Positions 1 to 8,537 are shown, counted from the stretch's first letter. The stretch is DNA of 64,000 nucleotides from Candidatus Rothia avicola (GCA_019115985.1 DXCN01000040.1:1-64000), one strand, 5' to 3'. Made by a program: numbers and translations. Notes: generated by a model not told the origin, from the letters alone.

Positions 1-73
1 CGCTGCTGAGGTCTAGGCCTTGTTCTTTGGCTTGGGTGATGAGGTTTTGGGCGAGTTGGTGTTCTGTTGTCAT
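1..73 (-). CDS. IS256-family transposase, N-terminal fragment (runs off the window)
   Basis: An ATG at 73 (minus strand) opens a frame that stays open to the window edge. The 24 visible residues begin MTTEHQLAQNL and continue ITQAKEQGLDLSS. They resemble the start of IS256-type (Mutator-like) DDE transposases, which usually have a short amphipathic lead ending in a G-L-D-like motif before the conserved core. A GGAGAAAA ribosome-binding site lies just upstream, and an IS256-like terminal sequence at 103-131 sits in the expected place upstream of the gene. The catalytic core is outside the window, so the family call rests on the N-terminus and the end sequence only. Confidence 0.5.
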   Translation of the reverse strand, partial: MTTEHQLAQNLITQAKEQGLDLSS

Positions 74-102
74 GGTGTTATTTTCTCCTGTTGGGGTTGG
101 GA

Positions 103-131
103 GGGTTTACACCGTTTTCCTGACAGTCCCC
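103..131. repeat. Putative IS256-like terminal inverted repeat (one end)
   Basis: Read on the minus strand, this stretch starts GGGGACTGTCAGGAAAAC and continues GGTGTAAACCC. IS256-family ends commonly carry a GACTGT..CAGGAAA-type motif. It lies about 30-58 bp upstream of the transposase start at 73. The other end is outside the window, so the target duplication cannot be seen. Confidence 0.45.
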
Positions 132-133
132 AT

Positions 134-165
134 GTTCCAGAGTTTCCCATCTAGTTAAACGGAAC
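134..165. repeat. IS200/IS605 right-end-like imperfect palindrome
   Basis: The arms GTTCC..GTTT (134-145) and AAAC..GGAAC (157-165) pair with a three-base bulge. Subterminal hairpins of this kind are what Y1 transposases recognise at IS200/IS605 ends. The stop codon of the truncated tnpB (155-157) lies inside it. The IS256-like end begins only about 3 bp away. Confidence 0.4.
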
Positions 166-853
166 AAAACCTGGGGCACTTCAGTTTGCGCTGGTTTTTC
201 CGATAAAACTGCGGGGTGTCAATCTTGTGCCTGCGCCCGCTAGTGGTGGTGATGGCAGCAAGGTGGGTAAGCCCTAGGTCAATACCGGCAGCCTGGGCAG
301 GGGCGGCAGGGTGGGGCTGGGCTTCGAGGATAAAAGAGGCCCAGTATTTGCCGGTACTGTCTTTGCTGATAGTGAGGCTGGTGGCAGTCTCCACATTGCG
401 CCCTGCCTTGCCTTTGACCCAGCCAACCTTGGGGATATAGAGCTTAAACTTCCCACGCTTGGCGTCATAGACCTTGATCTTGAAGGAGTTTGCCCCAGGT
501 AGGCGAAACGATTGCGCCCCCTTACGTTTACGTCTGGGAGTTTTTGCTTTCTTGCCTGCGGCACGTTTTTTCACCATTGCAGCGTAGGCGTCTTTAGCCT
601 GAGCACAGGACTCCTGCAAGGCCCCTGCTGGTGCCTGGGTAAGCCAGGGGAAGGCCGTCTTTTTATTACTGACGGTCAAGATAGAGCGTAATTGTGAGTG
701 GGTCTTACGCTGCTGTACCTGATTCTCGTATTCGTAGTCGCGGTAGGTGGTGTACTGGTTGAAGATGAACCGGACGCAGCCGAAGATACGCGCTAGATCT
801 TGTTCTTGCCCGCTGGTGGGGTAGATCCTCGTTTTGTACCCTTGCTTACTCAT
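155..853 (-). pseudogene. tnpB: Truncated TnpB (OrfB) of an IS200/IS605-family element
   Basis: The 232-residue product has the N-terminal half of TnpB. The start resembles other TnpBs (MSKQGYKTRIYPTSGQEQ), there is a basic helix-rich middle, and the first RuvC aspartate is in AGIDLGLTH near residue 190. It stops soon after FYRKNQRKLK. Full-length TnpB is about 370-400 aa, so the RuvC-II glutamate, the zinc-finger cysteines and the RuvC-III aspartate are missing. It therefore cannot be an active RNA-guided nuclease in the known sense. The last seven residues and stop run into the right-end-like palindrome, which suggests an internal deletion that removed the C-terminal half but kept the element end. 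It is divergent from tnpA at 920, the IS605 arrangement. Confidence 0.8.
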
Positions 854-919
854 GGTTCACCTCCAATCTACCGTAAAATACTACCTAGAATTATACACCC
901 TACAATAAGGAAAAATGCT

Positions 920-1357
920 GTGAATAAAGATGATTACAGGCGTGGTAGGCATGTGGTCTATGATTTGCATGCTCATATTGTCTTGACCCCCAAATACCGC
1001 AGAAAAGTGATGACCGAACGTGTCCATGCTCTGATTGAAGAGACTACTCGCGAGGTCTGCCAGCGTTTTGATGTTGTGGTAGATGAGTTCAATACAGATC
1101 AAGACCATGCTCATCTGCTGATTACCTACCCGCCCAAGGTTTCTTTATCTACCCTGATTGGAGCTATTAAGACCAACACTGCTAAGCGGGTGCGAGCTGC
1201 TGGGTTTGAGGAGGTGCAGCGGGCTTTATGGGGTGAACATTTTTGGTCACCGTCGTATTTTGTAGCTTCAACTGGTGGGGCGCCTTTGGAGAAGGTGAGG
1301 GTCTATGTGCAGCAGCAGGGGCAGGTGCCGCGTGGGCCGGGGAATCCTTTGTGGTGA
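920..1357 (+). CDS. tnpA: IS200/IS605-family Y1 (HUH) transposase TnpA
   Basis: The 145-residue protein is full length for TnpA, which catalyses single-strand peel-and-paste transposition of IS200/IS605 elements. The HUH metal-binding motif is visible in DQDHAHLLITYPP, and the catalytic tyrosine is in VRVYVQQQG near the C-terminus. The frame is open upstream to 800, but a GTG at 920 preceded by AAGGA fits the family N-terminus (NKDDYRRGRHVVYDLHAHIV). It is divergent from the truncated tnpB and lies downstream of the rplL terminator. It appears intact and could act on the remaining ends. Confidence 0.85.
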   Translation: MNKDDYRRGRHVVYDLHAHIVLTPKYRRKVMTERVHALIEETTREVCQRFDVVVDEFNTDQDHAHLLITYPPKVSLSTLIGAIKTNTAKRVRAAGFEEVQRALWGEHFWSPSYFVASTGGAPLEKVRVYVQQQGQVPRGPGNPLW

Positions 1358-1451
1358 TTTATCCATGCCCTGACGGATGTGGGTTTCTCACCACCCATCA
1401 GCTAAAACCAGCAGGCAAGGGAAGAGGTGGGGGCGGCGTCCGTCCTTAAAC

Positions 1452-1495
1452 AAAAAGCCGCAAGGGCGGCAACCCATAACGGGTGCCGCCCCTGC
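1452..1495 (-). terminator. Rho-independent terminator of rplJL
   Basis: The 8-bp stem GGGCGGCA/TGCCGCCC (1464-1471 with 1484-1491) is followed on the minus strand by GC-rich bases and a run of T (1452-1456). It lies about 25 bp past the rplL stop. Confidence 0.85.
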
Positions 1496-1520
1496 GCCAA
1501 AGATAAGAAAAGTAAGAAAC

Positions 1521-1898
1521 TTACTTGAGGGTGACGGTTGCGCCAGCGCCTTCGAGAGCTTCCTTAGCCTTCTCTGCGTCTTCCTTGGAAACGCCTTCGA
1601 GAACGGGCTTGGGAGCGCCGTCAACGAGGTCCTTAGCTTCCTTCAGACCCAGTGAGGTGAGGGCGCGAACTTCCTTAATAACGCCGATCTTCTTGTCGCC
1701 AGCTGATTCGAGGATAACGTCGAATTCTGACTGCTCTTCAGCAGCACCAGCGTCGCCGCCAGCAACACCAGCAACAGCAACGGGGGCAGCTGCGGTTACG
1801 TCGAATTCTTCTTCGAATGCCTTAACGAATTCGGAAACCTCAACGAGTGACAGTTCCTTGAATGCTTCAATGAGTTCTTCGATTGAAAGCTTAGCCAT
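1521..1898 (-). CDS. rplL: 50S ribosomal protein L7/L12
   Basis: L7/L12 forms the flexible stalk dimers on L10 that recruit and stimulate translation GTPases. The 125-residue product has the N-terminal dimerisation region ([18 protein letters not shown]), an Ala/Gly-rich hinge around residues 36-55 and the C-terminal factor-binding domain ([20 protein letters not shown], then [10 protein letters not shown]). Length and organisation are standard. It lies about 120 bp downstream of rplJ on the same strand and ends at a strong terminator, so it is probably co-transcribed with rplJ. The intergenic gap is longer than the minimum seen in many bacteria. rpoB does not follow directly; insertion-sequence remnants do. 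Confidence 0.97.
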   Translation of the reverse strand: MAKLSIEELIEAFKELSLVEVSEFVKAFEEEFDVTAAAPVAVAGVAGGDAGAAEEQSEFDVILESAGDKKIGVIKEVRALTSLGLKEAKDLVDGAPKPVLEGVSKEDAEKAKEALEGAGATVTLK

Positions 1899-2018
1899 GA
1901 GATTGGCTCCTTCTTTGATTCAGTTGCAAGCCTCAGTATTTCAGCCTGCGAGCTTGAAAATTGTGGGGTGGCCCAGGCGAGTGGGCCGAAGTCTGTGCGA
2001 TGGGCAGACACGAAGCGA

Positions 2019-2528
2019 TTACTCGGCCTCGGGTGCTGCGCCTTCCTGCTCTTCGAGCTTGATACGCAGAGCGTCAACGGTGCGAGCAACCTTTGCGATT
2101 GCGCCCTTTGCGCCGCCTGCGACCTTTGCAAGAAGTACCTCGCGTGATTCGAGGCTTGCAAACTTGTTGATGCCAGCTTCGTCGAGAGCTTCGCCCTCGA
2201 AGTAACCGCTCTTAACGATCAGCTGGGGGTTAGCCTTGGCAAAGTCACGCAGACCCTTCGCAGCATCAATGAAGTCGCCCTTGATGAATGCGATTGCGCT
2301 GGGGCCGTGGAGCTGACCATCGAATGCGTCGATACCAACTTCCTTAGCCGCGATAGCGGTCAGAGTGTTCTTTACCACGGCGTACTCGGTCTCAGCACCC
2401 AGTGCACGACGAAGTTCCTTCATCTGTGCAACGGTGAGACCACGGTACTCGGTGAGAATTACGCCGTTTGAGGATTCAAGGAGTTCCTTGATCTCAGAGA
2501 CGGCAGCAATCTTATCCTGTGTTGCCAT
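2019..2528 (-). CDS. rplJ: 50S ribosomal protein L10
   Basis: L10 anchors the L7/L12 stalk to 23S rRNA and is the usual autoregulator of the rplJL operon. The start is set at the ATG at 2528 (MATQDKIAAVSEIKELLESS), with GGAAGGAA just upstream. The open frame continues further back, but that stretch is leader RNA. The 169-residue length is typical. Conserved features include YRGLTVAQMKELRR and the central basic and hydrophobic segments, with a C-terminal acidic tail that binds L7/L12. A structured leader with a terminator-like hairpin precedes it. Confidence 0.97.
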   Translation of the reverse strand: MATQDKIAAVSEIKELLESSNGVILTEYRGLTVAQMKELRRALGAETEYAVVKNTLTAIAAKEVGIDAFDGQLHGPSAIAFIKGDFIDAAKGLRDFAKANPQLIVKSGYFEGEALDEAGINKFASLESREVLLAKVAGGAKGAIAKVARTVDALRIKLEEQEGAAPEAE

Positions 2529-2704
2529 GGTGTTCCTTCCAGTTCTTATCCCGCCAGGCCAACAAAAAATGCCCCGACGCGCAGGCATCGAGGCATAATA
2601 CAAGCCCAGCAAAAACTGGTTTGTATTCTGTTATCGGCACCTACGCAGGTGGGCTAGTTGGCCCTTATCGTACCTGTAAAAGGCACAGACCGGCGGTCTT
2701 TGGT
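2529..2704 (-). promoter_or_regulatory. L10 leader (autoregulatory 5' UTR of rplJL)
   Basis: About 176 nt separate a good promoter (2711-2740) from the rplJ start. The transcript would contain several complementary segments and finally the hairpin plus U-run at 2564-2595. Known L10 leaders bind the L10(L12)4 complex and control readthrough or translation. The position, length and terminal hairpin fit that role. The exact secondary structure was not computed. Confidence 0.7.
2564..2595 (-). terminator. Attenuator hairpin inside the L10 leader
   Basis: On the minus strand TGCCTCGA pairs with TCGGGGCA (one G-U pair) across a short loop, followed directly by six T. This is a canonical intrinsic terminator placed only 35 bp before the rplJ start, so premature termination in the leader is a likely control point. 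Confidence 0.75.
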
Positions 2705-2710
2705 TACTTC

Positions 2711-2740
2711 ATCTAACCACGGTTTGCGGGGCCCTGGCAA
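2711..2740 (-). promoter_or_regulatory. Candidate promoter of rplJL
   Basis: On the minus strand, TTGCCA (2735-2740), an 18-bp spacer and TTAGAT (2711-2716) match the housekeeping sigma consensus well. It would start transcription near 2704. Confidence 0.55.
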
Positions 2741-2767
2741 GTTAAAACCGGGTTTAAGGGTGCTTAA

Positions 2768-3826
2768 TCACTTAAATACGTGCAGAGCACCTGGTCGGCA
2801 TTTCAGGTAGAGACCCTGTTCCGCGCCTACCTGGGTTTCTGGCAGCACAGCCGTGAGCGGACTACCGGCGGGAATGGTCACACTACCTTCCGGGTGCGGC
2901 AACTCTACCGCCCGAGTGGTTTCGAGGCTAAAACGGCTTCCTACCGTATGGGTGAGCACGCCCAGCACCCGTACCGGTAGGGCCCCCGGGCTAGCGGCGT
3001 CCGCCCGCTCAAAGCCGTGGGCAGAGATACCAGCCGGCACTACTTGTCCACCCCGTTCTACCTCTAGCTCGTTGTAGAGCGGGTGCAGCAGGCGGGCAAC
3101 CTGCGCGGACGCCGGAGCGGACAGCACCTGCCCCGGGGCGGCAACCTGGGCCAGGCGTCCGCCCTCTAGTACCGCAAGCTGCTGGCCCATCGCGAGGGCT
3201 TCGTCGGGGGTGTGGGTGACGTAGATACCCGTGAATCCCAGCTGGTGGTGCAGGGTCAGCAGGTCAGCGCGGATCGCTTCGCTCAGGTGCTCATCCACGC
3301 TAGAGAGCGGCTCATCGAAGAGAGCCAGCGCGGGTTTACGCACCAGGGCCCGAGCGATACCGGCCCGCTGGGCCTGGCCACCCGACAGTTGCACCGGCCT
3401 CTTACGCAGGTGCTCCCCCAGACCCAGGGTATCGACGAGGGAAAGGTAGTGGTCGCGGTCCACCTGCTCCTGAGCGCGCAGGCGCTGGGCGAAGAGGATG
3501 TTCTCTTCCAGGCTCAGGTGAGGGTAGAGCACGGGCTTTTGAAAGACAAACCCCACCGGCACGGCCCCTGCCTGCCGGGTCTTGGCCGAGCCCTTGATAC
3601 GTGTACCTCCCCCAACGCCTACCGGCCGGTGGCCGAACAGCACGCGACCGGCGTCCGCCTGTTCCAGCCCGGCAATAATGCGCAGCAGGGTGGACTTGCC
3701 CGACCCCGACTCCCCCACCAGGGAAAGTAGACTGCCACCGGGCACAGTCAGGTCAATTCCGCTAAGCACGGCGGACGCACCAAACCGCTTGGTCAGGCCG
3801 GTGATGGTAAGGGCGGGGCTGGTCAT
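2768..3826 (-). CDS. ABC transporter ATP-binding protein with TOBE-like C-terminus
   Basis: The 352-residue ATPase has Walker A (GESGSGKST) near residue 40, the signature LSGGQAQR, Walker B (ALALFDEP) and an H-switch (VTHT). About 100 residues beyond the nucleotide-binding domain resemble the TOBE region of the iron/sulfate/maltose/polyamine (CUT1/FbpC/PotA) group. The ATG at 3826 was chosen because the family N-terminus (MTSPALTITGLTKRFG) begins there; the frame opens further upstream over the inverted repeat. No permease or binding-protein gene is adjacent, so the substrate cannot be assigned. It sits between rplJ and rplA on the same strand, apart from the usual ribosomal gene order. Confidence 0.85.
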   Translation of the reverse strand: MTSPALTITGLTKRFGASAVLSGIDLTVPGGSLLSLVGESGSGKSTLLRIIAGLEQADAGRVLFGHRPVGVGGGTRIKGSAKTRQAGAVPVGFVFQKPVLYPHLSLEENILFAQRLRAQEQVDRDHYLSLVDTLGLGEHLRKRPVQLSGGQAQRAGIARALVRKPALALFDEPLSSVDEHLSEAIRADLLTLHHQLGFTGIYVTHTPDEALAMGQQLAVLEGGRLAQVAAPGQVLSAPASAQVARLLHPLYNELEVERGGQVVPAGISAHGFERADAASPGALPVRVLGVLTHTVGSRFSLETTRAVELPHPEGSVTIPAGSPLTAVLPETQVGAEQGLYLKCRPGALHVFK

Positions 3827-3902
3827 GACCTCTATTATGCCCGACGGTTGCGCGGTAGACCCTAACTGTAGCCTTCCCACCACAGCGCATCCCTGATTCG
3901 GC

Positions 3903-3969
3903 CGAGCGTGCACCTTATCGCTGAGCGTGCCGCAGATAGATGCACGCTCGGCGATAAGACGCACGCTCG
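3903..3969. repeat. Near-perfect 28-bp inverted repeat
   Basis: Arms 3903-3930 and 3942-3969 are complementary at 25 of 28 positions around an 11-nt spacer. Each arm itself carries two copies of GAGCGTGC flanking CTTATCGC. It lies between the ABC ATPase start and the end of the upstream unknown gene, both on the minus strand. There is no T-run, so it is not a standard intrinsic terminator. A dyad operator or a mobile-element relic are alternatives. Confidence 0.75.
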
Positions 3970-3979
3970 TTAGGGCAGG

Positions 3980-4924
3980 TCAATCGATTCGGGAGTCGGG
4001 GTAACGCAATTGGCCTGCCTCTATGAGAACACGGCAGGAGGCCGGGAGTCTTGTACCGGTGAGTCCCGGCGCTAACCCTACCTCGTCTTGTCGTTCCCAT
4101 AAGGTCGGCTCAAGGTTCTTTCCCCATTTCAGGACGCCGTGCACCCCACCCTCAACGTGGGCGACGTAGCCGAGTAGGTGGGGCATGCCGTCCGCCTCAT
4201 AGCGGTCAACGACCTGGCGGGGCCGCATAATGTGCACCAGTGAGTAGGGAGGTTTTTCAGGCGGATAGGTCTCGCCTGTAGCGGGGGCGTAGGCAAACCA
4301 GCCATATTCGTTAGTGTCTTGGGCTGCGAACCAGTGGGGCAGATGGCGCTCGAAGTTATGTTCGGTGATGGTCAGCTCCTCGCTCAGAAGCTGGGGGAGG
4401 TCCCAGGTGATAACCTGCCCTCCGTCGATGGTCTCAGGGGCTTTGGCCGGGGCCTGGGCCAGGTACTCAATCAGGGCTTTCACCTGCGGGTGTAGCCAGT
4501 GGCCGGGATCTTGTTCGTCCCAGCGGATTTCGCCGGTGCGGGTCAGTAGCCCCTGCGAGATGAGTTTGCCAGCGCGGTCTTCGAAGCGGGAGTGCGCTTC
4601 AAACTGATACATGGGTTCACCGTCCCCGCGTTCTTCTGCAGGCCCCAGAGCGGAAATATTGATGCGCATTTCGCTCTCGAAGGGGCCACCAGCATAGTTA
4701 TAGATGGTGTAGTCGGTGGGAAAGTCCCCCTCGTACAGGGTTTCTAGGCGGTAGAGAAAGACGGTTTGGCTCACCGGTTCTTGCAGGGCAAGCAGCCCGG
4801 GGTAGAGCGACTTTTCATCGCGGTAGGTGGGCAGGTCGGACGGACGCGGGTAAGGGAAGTAGGCGACGCGGTACACGGGAGTTGGGCCTCCAGACATCAT
4901 TGAAAGGGGTGTGCTCTTGACCAC
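3980..4924 (-). CDS. Conserved-looking hypothetical protein
   Basis: No family was recognised. The predicted 314-residue soluble protein has no signal peptide or membrane segment. It is rich in aromatic and acidic residues, with segments such as GHWLHPQVKALIEYL and GGVHGVLKWGKNLEP that suggest a folded enzyme or binding domain. The frame opens with GTG at 4924. ATGs at residues 9 and 10 are alternative starts, and none has a clear ribosome-binding site. Base composition is like the neighbouring genes and codon use is normal, so it is very probably a real gene. The inverted repeat at 3903-3969 follows its stop. Confidence 0.65.
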   Translation of the reverse strand: MVKSTPLSMMSGGPTPVYRVAYFPYPRPSDLPTYRDEKSLYPGLLALQEPVSQTVFLYRLETLYEGDFPTDYTIYNYAGGPFESEMRINISALGPAEERGDGEPMYQFEAHSRFEDRAGKLISQGLLTRTGEIRWDEQDPGHWLHPQVKALIEYLAQAPAKAPETIDGGQVITWDLPQLLSEELTITEHNFERHLPHWFAAQDTNEYGWFAYAPATGETYPPEKPPYSLVHIMRPRQVVDRYEADGMPHLLGYVAHVEGGVHGVLKWGKNLEPTLWERQDEVGLAPGLTGTRLPASCRVLIEAGQLRYPDSRID

Positions 4925-5012
4925 AAGAATAGCTGGCTGTGTCTGCGAAAGCTAGACCCGGGCGTCCGCGCACCCCGCCCTTGCTTCGCCATCGCTCCGC
5001 CTCCCCGCCACA

Positions 5013-5056
5013 ACAAAAAGGCAGGCTCCCCGCACCTATGCGCGGGGAGCCTGCCT
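5013..5056 (-). terminator. Terminator of rplKA
   Basis: A perfect 14-bp stem, GGCAGGCTCCCCGC with its complement (5020-5033 with 5042-5055), is followed on the minus strand by five T. It lies 27 bp past the rplA stop. Confidence 0.9.
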
Positions 5057-5082
5057 TGAGTAACCGTTAGGGTCTAAGAAAC

Positions 5083-5775
5083 TTAGGCTACGGTTGAGGG
5101 GTCAACGGGAACGCCAGGACCGAAGGTGGTGGCGATGGTTGCCTTTGAGATGTAGCGGCCCTTAGCTGATGAGGGCTTGAGGCGGTTAACCTCTTCGAGA
5201 GCTGCTTCGAAGTTCTCGGTCAGCTGCTCAGCGGTGAAGGAAGCCTTACCGATGATGAAGTGCAGGTTTGAGTTGCGGTCAACGCGGAAGTCGATCTTAC
5301 CGCCCTTGATGTCGGCAACTGCCTTAGCAACGTCCATGGTGACGGTGCCGGTCTTGGGGTTGGGCATGAGGTTACGGGGACCCAGAACCTTACCCAGACG
5401 GCCAACCTTGCCCATCATGTCGGGGGTTGCAACTGCTGCGTCGAAGTCGGTCCAGCCGCCAGCGATCTTTGCGATCAGGTCGTCTGAGCCAACGAAGTCA
5501 GCGCCAGCTGCTTCTGCTGCTTCAGCCTTTTCGCCGGCTGCGATAACTACAACGCGGGCGGTCTTACCGGTGCCGTTGGGCAGGTTGACGGTACCGCGTA
5601 CCATCTGGTCTGCCTTGCGGGGGTCAACGCCGAGTCGCAGTGCGACCTCAACGGTTGAGTTGGGCTTGTCTGCCGCGATGTCCTTTGCTACTGCAATAGC
5701 CTCGGCGGGTGCGTAGAGCTTGTCCGCTTCGATCTTGGCTACAGCTGCCTGGTACGCCTTGCTGCGCTTTGCCAT
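5083..5775 (-). CDS. rplA: 50S ribosomal protein L1
   Basis: L1 forms the mobile L1 stalk next to the ribosomal E site and can repress its own mRNA. The 230-residue product begins [20 protein letters not shown] at 5775, with GGAGAAAAG upstream. It carries the conserved [11 protein letters not shown] and [14 protein letters not shown] segments. The open frame extends upstream, but those residues are not part of L1. It follows rplK by 140 bp on the same strand and ends at a strong terminator. Confidence 0.97.
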   Translation of the reverse strand: MAKRSKAYQAAVAKIEADKLYAPAEAIAVAKDIAADKPNSTVEVALRLGVDPRKADQMVRGTVNLPNGTGKTARVVVIAAGEKAEAAEAAGADFVGSDDLIAKIAGGWTDFDAAVATPDMMGKVGRLGKVLGPRNLMPNPKTGTVTMDVAKAVADIKGGKIDFRVDRNSNLHFIIGKASFTAEQLTENFEAALEEVNRLKPSSAKGRYISKATIATTFGPGVPVDPSTVA

Positions 5776-5915
5776 CTGCTTTTCTCCTTTGCAGGTGTGG
5801 TCTTTGGTGAGCCGCGCTCGGCTCTGCCACATGCCTCCCGGGTGGGAGACTCTAACAATTGTCTTTGGGTGAGGTGTGAACCTCGGTTCCCCGCAGTGGG
5901 CGGGGTGGAAGGGGT

Positions 5916-6347
5916 TTAGCCTTCGACGGTGATGCCCATGGAGCGGGCGGTGCCGGCGATGATCTTCGCTGCGGCGTCGATGTCGTTAGCGTTGAGGTCT
6001 TCCATCTTGGTCTGGGCGATTTCCTTGACCTGATCCAGGGTCAGTGAGCCGACCTTCTGGGTGTGGGGTACGCCAGAGCCCTTAGCAACGCCAGCTGCCT
6101 TCTTGATGAGCTGTGCTGCGGGAGGGGTCTTGGTGATGAAGGTGAAGGAGCGGTCCTCGTAGACGGTGATTTCTACGGGGATGATGTTGCCGCGCTGGGA
6201 TTCGGTGGCTGCGTTGTAGGCCTTGCAGAATTCCATGATGTTGACGCCGTGTGCACCGAGTGCGGGGCCAACGGGGGGCGCGGGGTTAGCGGCGCCTGCC
6301 TGGATCTGCAGCTTGATGAGGCCTGCGACCTTCTTCTTGGGAGCCAT
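5916..6347 (-). CDS. rplK: 50S ribosomal protein L11
   Basis: L11 binds the GTPase-associated region of 23S rRNA and is needed for RelA-type stringent sensing. The 143-residue product starts [20 protein letters not shown] and includes [19 protein letters not shown], the typical N-terminal proline-rich loop. The C-terminal RNA-binding domain follows. In most bacteria nusG lies directly upstream; here the upstream neighbour is a four-gene ABC export cassette and nusG is 4.8 kb away. rplKA must therefore have its own promoter, and a TAAGAT-like -10 hexamer lies near 6475-6480. Confidence 0.97.
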
Positions 6348-6536
6348 TTGTGTTTGGTCCTTTTCTTAGCTGGTGGACCGGCGCACAGGAGTATGCACCG
6401 GGCGGTGGTGCTGCCATGGCGGCGGCGGCACCGTGTAGGGGCGCACCGGCGTGGGTGCGCACATACAGTCTTCCATCTTAGTACGGTCTGAGCTTTAAAG
6501 CTATAGTGGGGCGGACGCCCGCCCCTGGGTGCTTGC

Positions 6537-8537
6537 TCACAGGCGGGTAAGGGATTCGATAGGGTCGATTCGGGCGGCTTTGCGGGCCGGGTAGATTCCG
6601 GCCAGAAGGCCTAGGACTAGGCCAACTCCCACCCCCAGGCCGATTACTGCCGGGCTGATGATGGGGGTCCAGGAGTTAAAGAGGCTGATTAGGGCAATGG
6701 CGTTGATGGAAAAGAGTACCCCGGCGAAGGCTCCTAGGAGACTGGTAATAATGGTTTCAACCGCCAGTTGTAAGGTGATGCCCGCTGGCTTGGTGCCGAT
6801 GGCTAGCCGCAGCCCTATTTCTTGACGGCGTTCCATTACCCCTACCAGGAAGGTATTCATGGTTCCTACGGCCCCGATGACCAGGGTAATTAATGACATT
6901 GCGATGAGCAGGGTTTTTTGTTGCTCGTCTACCGCATTTTTTAGGGTCTCTGGGGCTGGCGGGATGCTGGCGCTGTAGGCAGCGGGGTTGTTGGGCGATA
7001 GGGCGTAGGGGGCCTCTTGACCTATCTGTTGGGCGGCTCCCGGTTGAACGCTCAGCACGATGTCGAGGGATGTACTGTTGGGATAGGTGGCAGTGTTGAG
7101 GGGAAGGTAGACGGCTCCGTAGTAGGAACCTGAGGCACTGTTTTCTGTCACCACACCGATGACTGTAACCGGTGTCCCTTCCAGGTATATGACCAGGCCT
7201 TCTTGCCAGTTCAGGCCCAGTTTTTTGAGCAGGCTTTCACCCACTACGGCTAGGGTTTCACCGCGCTGGTTATGCCCCTGGTCAAAGAGGCGGCCTTGCA
7301 CCAGGTTTTGTTCTTGTACAGCAAACACCGATTCTTGGGCTGCTATTACTGGTGCCGCTATTTTCTCTTCCCGGTAGGGGGTGGAACGAACCTCCATCAC
7401 TTCGTTGATGATGCGGTAGGCGCCCTGCCCGGTTACACCGTTAAGATCGGCCAGGTTCTGGTAGCCGGAGCTGTCTACCAGCCTCTGGGCTTCTTGAGCG
7501 GTAGGGGCTTCTTGCCCGCTGTGGTGCAGGGTAACTTTCTTGGCCTGGTAGATGTCGAAGGCCTCAGATATCTGCCCGGCGATAGTGTTGGAGAGCCCCA
7601 CAGTCAGGGTCAGGGCCGCAACACCCAGGGCTACTCCCAGCATGGTGAAGAGGTTACGGCGCAGACGGGCAAAGGTAGCTTGCCAGGCTTCAAGCAGAGC
7701 AGGCTTAGCCCAGGGGAAGCGGGGTAAGTTCCCCACCGCCACATCCCGAAAAATATCGGCTTCCTGCTCGGCCTCTGGGCTAGGGTCAGCAACCGCAGGT
7801 AGCGGGATCTGCTGAGCCCGCTCTTCCTGTCTAGCAAGCAACCGTTCTACCGGGCGGTTTTCTTCAATAATCAGACCGTCTTCTATGTAGAAGCTTCGGT
7901 CACAGCGGGCGGCAATGGCAGGGTCGTGGGTGACGACCAGGGTAGCTTGGTCTTCGCCAGTGACCTCGCGTAATAGGTCCATGACCTCTTGTGAGCGTTT
8001 CTGGTCCAGGGCACCGGTAGGCTCATCGCACAGGAGAACGGTGGGTCGGGTCACCACGGCGCGGGCAATAGCTACCCGCTGTTTCTCACCGCCGGAGAGG
8101 GTTTCTATACGGGCAGTTGCCCGATGCGCTAGCCCCAGCCTGTCGATAACTTCGATAGCCCTGCGGCGACGCTCTGCTTTGGGTACGCCCTGGTAGAGCA
8201 GGGGTAGTTCTACGTTTTCTGTGACGTTCTTGTGGGCAATGAGGTGGAAGGACTGAAAGACGAACCCTACCTGGGAGAGCCGGACATCGGCCAGCCGTTT
8301 GGCCTCAATCTCGGAGATATCGGTTCCACCCAGAGTGTAGCTACCGGAGCTGGCCCGGGCCAGGAGCCCCAGGATGTTGAGCAGGGTACTTTTACCCGAG
8401 CCGGAGGTGCCCAGCAGGGCCGCCATTTCTCCGGCCTGAATGGTCAGGTTAATACCGTGCAGAATCTCCAGTGGATTCTCGGCGGTGCCAAATTGCTGGC
8501 GAATCTCGCGGGTTTCAATGAGGGGCTGGGAGCTCAT
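6537..8537 (-). CDS. MacB-like ABC exporter, fused ATPase and FtsX-type permease
   Basis: The 666-residue protein joins an N-terminal ATPase to an FtsX/MacB permease. The ATPase (residues 1-230) has Walker A GTSGSGKST, signature LSGGEKQR and Walker B LLCDEP. The permease has one membrane helix near residue 285, an extracytoplasmic domain of about 250 residues and three C-terminal helices from about 545. MacB-type systems move peptides or lipoproteins by mechanotransmission rather than through a channel. The start overlaps the stop of the upstream adaptor gene by 4 bp, so the two are translationally coupled. With the adaptor, lipoprotein and secreted I36 protein it forms one minus-strand unit, so export of, or immunity to, the secreted product is a reasonable inference. 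Confidence 0.88.
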   Translation of the reverse strand: MSSQPLIETREIRQQFGTAENPLEILHGINLTIQAGEMAALLGTSGSGKSTLLNILGLLARASSGSYTLGGTDISEIEAKRLADVRLSQVGFVFQSFHLIAHKNVTENVELPLLYQGVPKAERRRRAIEVIDRLGLAHRATARIETLSGGEKQRVAIARAVVTRPTVLLCDEPTGALDQKRSQEVMDLLREVTGEDQATLVVTHDPAIAARCDRSFYIEDGLIIEENRPVERLLARQEERAQQIPLPAVADPSPEAEQEADIFRDVAVGNLPRFPWAKPALLEAWQATFARLRRNLFTMLGVALGVAALTLTVGLSNTIAGQISEAFDIYQAKKVTLHHSGQEAPTAQEAQRLVDSSGYQNLADLNGVTGQGAYRIINEVMEVRSTPYREEKIAAPVIAAQESVFAVQEQNLVQGRLFDQGHNQRGETLAVVGESLLKKLGLNWQEGLVIYLEGTPVTVIGVVTENSASGSYYGAVYLPLNTATYPNSTSLDIVLSVQPGAAQQIGQEAPYALSPNNPAAYSASIPPAPETLKNAVDEQQKTLLIAMSLITLVIGAVGTMNTFLVGVMERRQEIGLRLAIGTKPAGITLQLAVETIITSLLGAFAGVLFSINAIALISLFNSWTPIISPAVIGLGVGVGLVLGLLAGIYPARKAARIDPIESLTRL

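Noticed and set aside
2019..2612. Longer L10 start at 2612
   Set aside because: The extra 28 codons cover the attenuator hairpin and have no ribosome-binding site; the ATG at 2528 has GGAAGGAA and fits the family.
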